Source: a virus. Taken from it: DNA of 37,211 nucleotides. The stretch covers positions 1 to 37,211 of the IMG/VR virus record IMGVR_UViG_3300020027_000274; one strand, written 5' to 3'. Both the position numbers and the translations under genes were made by a program. The notes below the pieces were generated by a model. It worked only from the letters and a program-made list of their open reading frames with translations. It had not been told where the DNA came from and made no database searches. Shown here one piece after another: positions 16,962 to 23,005 of this stretch; the stretch's first letter is position 1, and every line of letters begins with the position of its first letter.

Positions 16962-18337
16962 GGCTGTGTTTTTTTGCTGTCGCCGTCTCCTGAGGTGGGA
17001 GCGGGTTCACTTTGTTTTTCGAAACCACCTTTGCTTTGATCCACGCTCTGCAATACGATATCGCGATATCCTAAGTGCAGATCTTTAGGCCATCCATTTC
17101 TACGTTTGATGATTTCAAACGGCTCCAGCGTTGTTTGACGTGGCTGCGCTGTCATCACTTGCATGTAGAAATTGAATTGCTCGCGAAGGTCTGATCCGGA
17201 TCCGGATCCCAGGCCGTTGGGTAGAATCTGCCCGCCAATAGATGGGCTTAACCCCAGGCCGCTAGTGATGGCCATCGCGGCGGTACCGTAAGCGGTGAGC
17301 CACGCTGAATCTTTCACGTCATTGGCCAGCACGTTGATCTTCCAGCTGGGTAAAGGCTTGCCGCTTTCATCGACGGCGATCTTGGTATAGAAAGTTTTGC
17401 TGACGTTCGTTTCTCCTGTGAGAAGCTCGTCCATCTTCTTATACGTTTCGATCTCGTCCTTCTGAATGGCCAGCAGCTGCTCGTTCACATCTTTGTAACG
17501 CTCCAGTGGATGCCGGTCGAGGAAGTACTTCAACGGTATCTCTACGTGATACTTGATGTTGATGCTATTGTCGATGTTGGCCAGGATCCACCGAGGAATT
17601 TTTCCCGCGATGTGGAGCCACCTGGTTATACCATGCCACGCCGGCTGCGGGTTATAATCTTTGTCAACGGACACCAGCTGGTGGCGATAGATCCCTGAAG
17701 CTGATTTCGCGTTGTACTTATCAAATGCATTCACCCGGGCGTAATTCTCCATGTTAGGATTTGGCCAGTCTCCGGAGAGATAGAATGCTTGGACCTTACC
17801 GTTCTTCTTATCGCGTAGCTCGCTGCGCACGTCCTTGCGCCGGTGCCATTTCACTTCCAGGATCTTGCCATTGTTGGCCGTGATGTATTCGACGGTATAG
17901 TCATGCCACCATTCGAAATCAGCGATAATGCCTTGCGTGAAATTTTGAAAGTCGTTGAGATAAAAGAAGTCGTCAATTTCTGCCGGCAGTTCTTCGTCCA
18001 GGACTGGTTCGATAATGAGTTTCTTCTTTTCAACGATACGCCTATGGAACATTAATCCGCTTCCCCAGTGCATGGCCCTGCGCTTCTCCAATAGAGATGC
18101 GGCTGGATCCGCCATAACGGCGTCAATCAATCGCTGTGGGTAATTATTGTCGGATCCCCAGCGAGCCCATGGGCGGCCGGTGTTGGAGGGATTTTGTGTA
18201 ACGGCATCGGGCTCGATCTCTTTCTTCGACGTTTCATAAACGCCACCGCTGACCGTGCTCATGTGCATGCCGTTAGCGTGACGTATAAGATCGCCGTTTA
18301 TCATCGGCTTCTCGACCATTGAAATACCCTTCTCCAT
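16958..18337 (-). CDS. Portal protein
   Basis: A 459-aa protein fitting a siphophage portal, the dodecameric ring at the capsid vertex through which terminase pumps DNA. Supporting features are an N-terminal GRPWARWGSDNNYPQRL segment, a central alpha/beta region with many Trp/Tyr, and a later region with GLGLSPSIGGQILPNGLGSG followed by SDLREQFNFYMQVM, like portal stem/clip sequences. The Ser/Asp-rich C-terminus is disordered. The gene starts on TAATG overlapping the 108-aa gene stop. Terminase is far away at the end of the region. Moderately high certainty. Confidence 0.78.
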   Translation of the reverse strand: MEKGISMVEKPMINGDLIRHANGMHMSTVSGGVYETSKKEIEPDAVTQNPSNTGRPWARWGSDNNYPQRLIDAVMADPAASLLEKRRAMHWGSGLMFHRRIVEKKKLIIEPVLDEELPAEIDDFFYLNDFQNFTQGIIADFEWWHDYTVEYITANNGKILEVKWHRRKDVRSELRDKKNGKVQAFYLSGDWPNPNMENYARVNAFDKYNAKSASGIYRHQLVSVDKDYNPQPAWHGITRWLHIAGKIPRWILANIDNSINIKYHVEIPLKYFLDRHPLERYKDVNEQLLAIQKDEIETYKKMDELLTGETNVSKTFYTKIAVDESGKPLPSWKINVLANDVKDSAWLTAYGTAAMAITSGLGLSPSIGGQILPNGLGSGSGSDLREQFNFYMQVMTAQPRQTTLEPFEIIKRRNGWPKDLHLGYRDIVLQSVDQSKGGFEKQSEPAPTSGDGDSKKTQP

Positions 18338-18663
18338 TAGTGCTTAACTCTTAACCAGGTGTCCGTATTGAAGTCTTTGAAGCCGCAGATCATGGCCACC
18401 TTCACCGACCGTGGCTCGCTCAAATCCAGATCCTGGAGAAGCATCACACCGTTACGCTTAAGATTATACATGACGCGACCACGCTCGTCGGTTAGACCTT
18501 GAAGCGGAGTGCTCGGAGACTTTACATTTTTGCGTGCTTTCATGGTCCTGAAGCGACCATCGGATGTGATGAACTGAACGCCGTAAGATTTTACGGCCTG
18601 TGAATGTTCATCTACAGTATCATCGAATTTCGCTAGAACGGTGCCTATGTCAATCACGCCCAT
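18337..18663 (-). CDS. Hypothetical protein before portal (108 aa)
   Basis: First gene of the portal-lysis-tail block. It is a 108-aa basic protein with a beta-rich core (SYGVQFITSDGRFRTMKARKN) and a C-terminal part DLSEPRSVKVAMICGFKDF. Its ATG lies only 4 bases after the promoter box TAGTTTTG, so its mRNA is predicted to be leaderless. Its stop overlaps the portal start by one base (TAATG). No family is recognised; co-expression suggests a head or connector role. Confidence 0.75.
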   Translation of the reverse strand: MGVIDIGTVLAKFDDTVDEHSQAVKSYGVQFITSDGRFRTMKARKNVKSPSTPLQGLTDERGRVMYNLKRNGVMLLQDLDLSEPRSVKVAMICGFKDFNTDTWLRVKH

Positions 18664-18667
18664 AGAT

Positions 18668-18703
18668 CAAAACTAGGGCAACGGTGACCGCCATTTTAGG
18701 ACA
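18668..18703 (-). promoter_or_regulatory. Predicted late promoter P-portal (TGTCCTAAAA / TAGTTTTG)
   Basis: On the minus strand TGTCCTAAAA (18703-18694) is followed after 18 bases by TAGTTTTG (18675-18668), a full match to the Bacteroidota -7 consensus TAnnTTTG. The start codon of the 108-aa gene follows 4 bases later. The promoter lies directly downstream of two terminators, so it should start a fresh transcript through portal, lysis and tail genes. It is the best of the four copies. Confidence 0.78.
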
Positions 18704-18706
18704 CAA

Positions 18707-18735
18707 AAAAGCCGCGCTTTGCCGGCGCGGCTTTT
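18707..18735 (-). terminator. Rho-independent terminator (distal, GC-rich hairpin)
   Basis: AAAAGCCGCGC (18707-18717), a 7-base loop, and GCGCGGCTTTT (18725-18735) form an 11-bp stem. On the minus strand it is followed by a T-run (the A-run at 18705-18710 on the plus strand), making an intrinsic terminator for transcripts arriving from the capsid block. It is nearly symmetric and could work in both directions. The next promoter begins 4 bases beyond it. Confidence 0.85.
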
Positions 18736-18793
18736 AGAAACCTTTCACGATTTCTCTGGCCCTACAAACCTACCATCTGGCCAGCAAGATACG

Positions 18794-18822
18794 AAAAAAG
18801 GGGACGCGTTAACGTCCCCTTT
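18794..18822 (-). terminator. Rho-independent terminator (proximal to the 63-aa gene)
   Basis: The arms AAAGGGGACG (18797-18806) and CGTCCCCTTT (18813-18822) enclose a 6-base loop. Six T residues follow the stem on the minus strand (18799-18794). It lies 22 bases after the stop of the last capsid-block gene. With the second hairpin downstream it gives a tandem stop. The gap 18664-18843 holds these two hairpins and a promoter and no gene. Confidence 0.85.
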
Positions 18823-18843
18823 CCCTCTTATCAAACCTAAACC

Positions 18844-19035
18844 CTAAACCTTCTTTCTTAAATAACCCAGCTGCTCCAGCTGCTCGGCTGTCTGCATATT
18901 GATCCGCGTCAGATCAACAAGGCCGAACTCAGCGCATGCGAAGACCGTCAGGACGCCTTCAGGAACTTCATAAAGTTCTGATACCTCCGGCGACAACGCT
19001 ACGCCTTGGGGCTTCTTATGCTGATTCTTGGCCAT
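18844..19035 (-). CDS. Small hypothetical protein (63 aa)
   Basis: A 63-aa protein, last gene of the capsid block, followed by two terminators. Its start overlaps the previous stop on TAATG. The sequence (ELYEVPEGVLTVFACAEFGLVDLTRINMQTAEQLEQLGYL has a beta then helix pattern) ends in RKKV. Several phages carry such a small gene after the capsid genes, but no function is recognised. Confidence 0.7.
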   Translation of the reverse strand: MAKNQHKKPQGVALSPEVSELYEVPEGVLTVFACAEFGLVDLTRINMQTAEQLEQLGYLRKKV

Positions 19036-19589
19036 TACGCCGCAGGAGTTAACGGTACAGTGCCGGCGTACTCGATTGGATCGTGCGCGCAGGTGAACTT
19101 CCAGGACAATAGCGAACCATTCTGATCGGCGCGCTTCTCACCTGAGCTGGATTCGCCAGCTTCGAAATATGCAGGGATCTCTTTGGAGAGAACCGAGCTC
19201 GTTTTGTCAAGGCGTGCAACGCCCAGCAAATAGAGCTTACCTGTGTTTGCCTGGCGATAGATGATCACCGAAGGCGTGTTTTGGCAATCGCTGATAAAGT
19301 CAGCCAGCTCCGTACCCAACTTAGGGTAACGGCATGAAAGAACGGATTCCCGTGCTTTGCCATCGCGCTCACCAACGGTCTTAGTGTCGATCTTTCCTGT
19401 CTCATCTGTGAAGTACAGGCGCGAAAATTTCTTCGTTGACGCATTCACGATTTGTGCAGCTGCTGTTTTCAAACTTGCAGCTGACGTCAATGCAGGAAGT
19501 GACGCGATATCGGCTTGTGGGCACAAATAAATCTCACCCACGAGACCGGCCAGGTTATCGTTACCTGTGGTAAATAGTAAATCATTCAT
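19035..19589 (-). CDS. Probable structural protein near capsid gene (184 aa)
   Basis: A 184-aa protein starting MNDLLFTTGNDNLAGLVGEI. The ATG at 19589 overlaps the previous gene by 8 bases and gives a sensible N-terminus; a longer frame to 19655 is less likely. The protein is beta-rich with short loops (VIIYRQANTGKLYLLGVARL) and could be a tail-tube-like or head decoration protein. Its position two genes after the capsid protein, in a block isolated by terminators, suggests high expression. Identity is uncertain. Confidence 0.72.
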   Translation of the reverse strand: MNDLLFTTGNDNLAGLVGEIYLCPQADIASLPALTSAASLKTAAAQIVNASTKKFSRLYFTDETGKIDTKTVGERDGKARESVLSCRYPKLGTELADFISDCQNTPSVIIYRQANTGKLYLLGVARLDKTSSVLSKEIPAYFEAGESSSGEKRADQNGSLLSWKFTCAHDPIEYAGTVPLTPAA

Positions 19590-19881
19590 TGTTTTGTCCT
19601 CCTTCGTTGCTTGACTCATCTCCCTGGCCTTCGCCTTCTTCCAGGATAACAACATCAGTGATTTCGATCACGCCGCTCTGTAGAGCAACGAGTTCAGCGA
19701 TCACCTGCAGCGCGGCTTCGTCTCCTTGTGAGGCGAGCGCTTCTAATTCTGCGGAGTTGTACAATTGGCCGTTGTGGCGAAAGTTCAAAGCGGTGAAGTT
19801 TACATTCACATCGCCTTGTGGGAGGGAAGATGCCTGCTCAGAGCCGGCATCTCCCTTTTGAAGTCTGTTAATGTTTCGCAT
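19582..19881 (-). CDS. Small acidic hypothetical protein (99 aa)
   Basis: A 99-aa protein starting MRNINRLQKGD, right after the capsid gene. The C-terminus is very acidic and Gln/Gly-rich (EEGEGQGDESSNEGGQNNE). A central segment (HNGQLYNSAELEALASQGDE) followed by hydrophobic helices suggests a small helical domain. It could be a head-associated or connector protein. I used the ATG at 19881; an in-frame TTG sits two codons upstream. Confidence 0.68.
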   Translation of the reverse strand: MRNINRLQKGDAGSEQASSLPQGDVNVNFTALNFRHNGQLYNSAELEALASQGDEAALQVIAELVALQSGVIEITDVVILEEGEGQGDESSNEGGQNNE

Positions 19882-19887
19882 AGTCAA

Positions 19888-21111
19888 TTAAGCCTGGTCT
19901 CCGAGACGAAGTGCGTCGAGATCCTGGATCTGGAAACCCAAATCCAAAGAGATACCGAACTCTTCATTCCACAGTGCAGGGATTTGCTTGATGTCATTGG
20001 CATCAGAGAGCAGATCCGTTCCCATGACCAGGTTCGTACCCATTCCGGTACCAGGTGCCAACGGCTGCGCTATCAGGCGCCGTGAAGTACCGAGCCATGT
20101 TGCAGGCTTAGCCCATCCTTTGTAGTTGGTACCAGGGATTGGAATCAATCCGTTCTGGATCATTTCGCCAACTTCGGCCATCGTGTACTTGGTCACGTCT
20201 TCCATGCCGTCAATGAGCCATTGAGCGTCAGTGAAAGAGCAGTTGATAACAACGCCGTTGTTCTGATAAGCAACTGGCATGCTACGGAACAGCTTCTTGA
20301 AAGCCGCGATCGCAGTAGAGTTGCTAGTGATTGCGCCGGTAGTTGTTACCGCGAAGCCGCCAGTGATGGCCGCGTCGATGTAAGACTTAATACCAGGTAC
20401 AACCGCACGGGCCGTTACATTATTCCATTTAGCAGGAGCTGTGTCGGGGCTTTCGCCGGCAGTAGTGGTACCACCAGAAACGTTTTGGAAGTATTCAACT
20501 ACGCTGTTCTGAGTGAACTTCACATACAGAAGGGTAGTGTAAGTAGCTGCGGGGTTGAACGTCGGTGTAGCTGAGCTATCGAAACCGAAGTATGCAGTTT
20601 CATCGTTGATCTCGCGCTGCAGGCCTTTGATAACCTGATCCCAAACGAAGGGAGCGAAATCCATATCCTTGAAACCTTTGCTGGCGCGGTTACCAGGTGA
20701 AGTCCTCCAGGCAAGATGCTTGTTCTTGAAATCCTTCACGTCGATCAAAAGTTCGCGCTTACCAGTTTTGGTAGAAAGTTCGCGATCAGTGAAAGTGAGG
20801 CTTTTCTTGAATTCAGTAGTGCTGCTGTAGGGACGGAAGCCGTTACCCACAGATAGCTTGCTTAGCTGAATCTTGTTTTTCACGTTGGGGATCACCAGGA
20901 TATCCTTAGCGATATCCAGGCCGTTCACCAGGGTGGCGATCAACGGGCGCTTATGCTCATCCGCATAGGCAGTGATGGCCGTTACGTCGACGGCGTTAAA
21001 AAGTAAAGTGCTCATGCTCATAGGAGCAAAGAGAAACAGGGGCACCACGCCTGACACGGCCGTCAGCGCAACGCCGAAGACCAAAACCGAGAGTGCGAGT
21101 AGCTTTTTCAT
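19888..21111 (-). CDS. Major capsid protein (candidate)
   Basis: A 407-aa protein following the protease/scaffold gene, the standard place for an HK97-fold major capsid protein. The body (AYADEHKRPLIATLVNGLDI; KGLQREINDETAYFGFDS; helices and beta stretches to the end) fits a shell protein of usual size. Unusually, the N-terminus MKKLLALSVLVFGVALTAVS and the residues after it look like a signal peptide or membrane helix (1-30). An in-frame ATG at residue 31 (21021) or 33 (21015) would remove it. The ATG at 21111 has an A-rich upstream (TTTAAAAACAAA) typical of good Bacteroidota starts. The segment may be a scaffold-like delta domain removed by the protease. Confidence 0.78.
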   Translation of the reverse strand: MKKLLALSVLVFGVALTAVSGVVPLFLFAPMSMSTLLFNAVDVTAITAYADEHKRPLIATLVNGLDIAKDILVIPNVKNKIQLSKLSVGNGFRPYSSTTEFKKSLTFTDRELSTKTGKRELLIDVKDFKNKHLAWRTSPGNRASKGFKDMDFAPFVWDQVIKGLQREINDETAYFGFDSSATPTFNPAATYTTLLYVKFTQNSVVEYFQNVSGGTTTAGESPDTAPAKWNNVTARAVVPGIKSYIDAAITGGFAVTTTGAITSNSTAIAAFKKLFRSMPVAYQNNGVVINCSFTDAQWLIDGMEDVTKYTMAEVGEMIQNGLIPIPGTNYKGWAKPATWLGTSRRLIAQPLAPGTGMGTNLVMGTDLLSDANDIKQIPALWNEEFGISLDLGFQIQDLDALRLGDQA

Positions 21112-21137
21112 TTTGTTTTTAAAGTGGAGTAGATAAA

Positions 21138-21539
21138 TTATTTCTTCAGCGTATAGCCCATATCAGTGACGAGCTTGTCGGCTTCATCGTCGTGTTTTGT
21201 GCGAAATGATTTCGCGGCAACCAGGGGATCCGTAGCCGCGGATTCCTCGCTTTTGCCAGGGATGACAGTTGTCTTGCTGCCCGTAGGAGCTTCATCAACT
21301 TTCTTTTGTAATTCAGCCATAGCACTGGCGTGCGCGCTGACCATCGTTTTTATCTGCTCATTGAGCCCTGCGATAGTGGCGGCGGCGGCTGCAGCGGACG
21401 CCTGAAGCGAAGCAACAAGCGCTTCCATTTCCACGACCTTGGCGTCAGCCGCGGCTGCGTCGAATGCTACTGAAGTATCAGCGCTTTCGGACTTGCCAAA
21501 GAGTGAGCTGAATAGAGTTGAAACAAATGCGATTTTCAT
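21138..21539 (-). CDS. Possible internally initiated scaffold protein (133 aa)
   Basis: An in-frame ATG at Met321 of the protease (MKIAFVSTLFSSLFGK) opens a 133-aa product made only of the Ala-rich scaffold-like domain. Lambda uses this arrangement: Nu3 is made from an internal start inside gene C. Met321 lies at the junction of the protease and scaffold parts, which supports the idea. No clear ribosome-binding sequence can be judged in this host group, so internal initiation is a hypothesis. Confidence 0.35.
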   Translation of the reverse strand: MKIAFVSTLFSSLFGKSESADTSVAFDAAAADAKVVEMEALVASLQASAAAAAATIAGLNEQIKTMVSAHASAMAELQKKVDEAPTGSKTTVIPGKSEESAATDPLVAAKSFRTKHDDEADKLVTDMGYTLKK

Positions 21540-22499
21540 AGTCTTATTGGATGCGACTTTACCTTCTTCCAAAGGCACAAGTGCGGTGTTAGTTTTCTTT
21601 GATGCGAGTTCAGCTGAGCGATTGATAGCGCCCTGGAGAGTGTCGAGTCCATCGATCATCCCCAGGGTAAGCGCTTTGGAAGCCGGGTACATTTTGCCAG
21701 TGAAAATGTTTTCCTCACCGGTGTTCAACCGAGAGCCCCTTCCTTGTTTGACAGTACTGAAAAAATCTTCTGCCACCACACGAAGTTCTTCCACGAGTTG
21801 TTCGCGCAAGTCGTCCGTCAATGGTTCAAGTGAATTGATGCGCGCCTTGTCTGTTGATTGAGGTGCGCGAATGATTTCTACCGCGCCGATTTCTTTTTGA
21901 ATGTAGGCCTGGTAATTCTCGTAAACACACAAAACGCCAATGGAACCGAATTCCGTGGCGTTGTTTTTATTGCCGATAATCTCGGAGGCCTGGCTAGCGA
22001 TCCAGTATGCAGCGCTGGCCACCATTCCGTCGCCAAACGCTACTACGGGCTTGCGTTCTTTGGCTGCACTAATGGCAAGACCAAATTCGTTTGTACCGTC
22101 AACCGTACCTCCAGGGCTTTCAATGTCCATTACGATCGCCGAAATACTTTCAGCGCGAACAGCGCGGTCCAGCATGCGTGTATAATCGCGCATGCCGTAG
22201 CTGCACAGATCTCCACGCTTGGTGAGAGCGCCTATAACGGGAATGATAGCAACGTTGGCACCTGTCTGAGTTCGCGCTACAACCAGGCCGGCGTCGGGAT
22301 CCCACGATGTGGAGACTACCAATCCGTCAGTAGCGACGGGCAAAACGGAATAACGTTCGAGCAGTTTTTCCTGCGTCGTTTTCTTAATGAGGTTGTCAAT
22401 CGACTTCCCCTCTGCCAGTAGACCGAGAACAATAGCTCCGGTTCGACTAGCGAATTGATGTGAAATTGCCCATTGGCGGTATGACAGGATATCGATCAT
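21138..22499 (-). CDS. S49 prohead protease fused to scaffold domain
   Basis: A 453-aa protein. The N-terminal ~300 residues form an S49 (SppA/lambda gpC-like) serine protease with SPGG at 128-131, nucleophile Ser162 in VASAAYW, FGSIGVL at ~184-190, and a possible catalytic Lys218 (STDKAR). The C-terminal ~130 residues are Ala-rich and helical (ASLQASAAAAAATIAGLNEQ), like an internal scaffold. Such fusions process and template the prohead and then degrade themselves. It is the first gene of the capsid block, with the ATG 7 bases after the promoter box. It is followed by the capsid gene. Confidence 0.88.
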   Translation of the reverse strand: MIDILSYRQWAISHQFASRTGAIVLGLLAEGKSIDNLIKKTTQEKLLERYSVLPVATDGLVVSTSWDPDAGLVVARTQTGANVAIIPVIGALTKRGDLCSYGMRDYTRMLDRAVRAESISAIVMDIESPGGTVDGTNEFGLAISAAKERKPVVAFGDGMVASAAYWIASQASEIIGNKNNATEFGSIGVLCVYENYQAYIQKEIGAVEIIRAPQSTDKARINSLEPLTDDLREQLVEELRVVAEDFFSTVKQGRGSRLNTGEENIFTGKMYPASKALTLGMIDGLDTLQGAINRSAELASKKTNTALVPLEEGKVASNKTMKIAFVSTLFSSLFGKSESADTSVAFDAAAADAKVVEMEALVASLQASAAAAAATIAGLNEQIKTMVSAHASAMAELQKKVDEAPTGSKTTVIPGKSEESAATDPLVAAKSFRTKHDDEADKLVTDMGYTLKK

Positions 22500-22506
22500 G
22501 TGAACC

Positions 22507-22542
22507 CAAAGTTCTTCAGACCGAATCCGAATTTTTAGGACA
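22507..22542 (-). promoter_or_regulatory. Predicted late promoter P-cap (TGTCCTAAAA / GAACTTTG)
   Basis: TGTCCTAAAA (22542-22533, minus strand) is followed after 18 bases by GAACTTTG (22514-22507), which fits xAnnTTTG. The ATG of the protease gene lies 7 bases further. The spacer holds the direct repeat TTCGGATTCGG. The element occupies the gap between the 146-aa gene and the protease gene and should drive protease, capsid and three small genes. Confidence 0.72.
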
Positions 22543-22555
22543 ATGGTACGGGCCT

Positions 22556-22996
22556 TTAGAAAGGCACCGTTTTAGCCTGCTCATCGAACGCTACCGTGGC
22601 CAGCGTATCGAATGTTTTAGCAGCGATCATCGAATCCACAACGAATTCAACGCCGAGGGTTCCCGCGAAGATTTTTCCAAATTCACTAAGGGTAGGCGTG
22701 TTTTCAGGCAGGTCCATGTTAATCGCTTGCTCTTTCAGGCGAGGTGCCGACAAAGAGAGCCAGAATTGAACATCAACTTTATTTGTATCCGCCAGGACCG
22801 ATTCAGCCAATGAGCGATGTTTAAACCAGTTAGCTATTTGGTCCACTGTGGGGCGTTGATCATCGGTACCGTTGTAGCCGTTGTTGCCGTTCCAATAGAT
22901 AGCCTGGTCAATGACTGCCTGGCGAAGATTTTCTTTGTAGCGCGAATGTTTCTCAACTTCGATTCGCTGCTGTGGAGTAAGATTGATTGCTGTCAT
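22556..22996 (-). CDS. Hypothetical protein (146 aa)
   Basis: A 146-aa protein after the fibre genes and before the capsid promoter. The N-terminal part (TPQQRIEVEKHSRYKENLRQ) is helical and charged. A Gly/Asn-rich segment (WNGNNGYNGTDD) follows, then a mixed region. Function is unknown. It could be a fibre chaperone, since it is the last gene of the fibre block, but there is no signature. The A/T-rich stretch before its ATG is short (9 bases to the preceding stop). Confidence 0.7.
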   Translation of the reverse strand: MTAINLTPQQRIEVEKHSRYKENLRQAVIDQAIYWNGNNGYNGTDDQRPTVDQIANWFKHRSLAESVLADTNKVDVQFWLSLSAPRLKEQAINMDLPENTPTLSEFGKIFAGTLGVEFVVDSMIAAKTFDTLATVAFDEQAKTVPF

Positions 22997-23005
22997 AAAA
23001 AAAGA

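Noticed and set aside
21858-22421. Plus-strand frame of 187 aa opposite the protease gene
   Set aside because: The minus strand carries clear S49 motifs over the same bases, so the opposite frame is a shadow.
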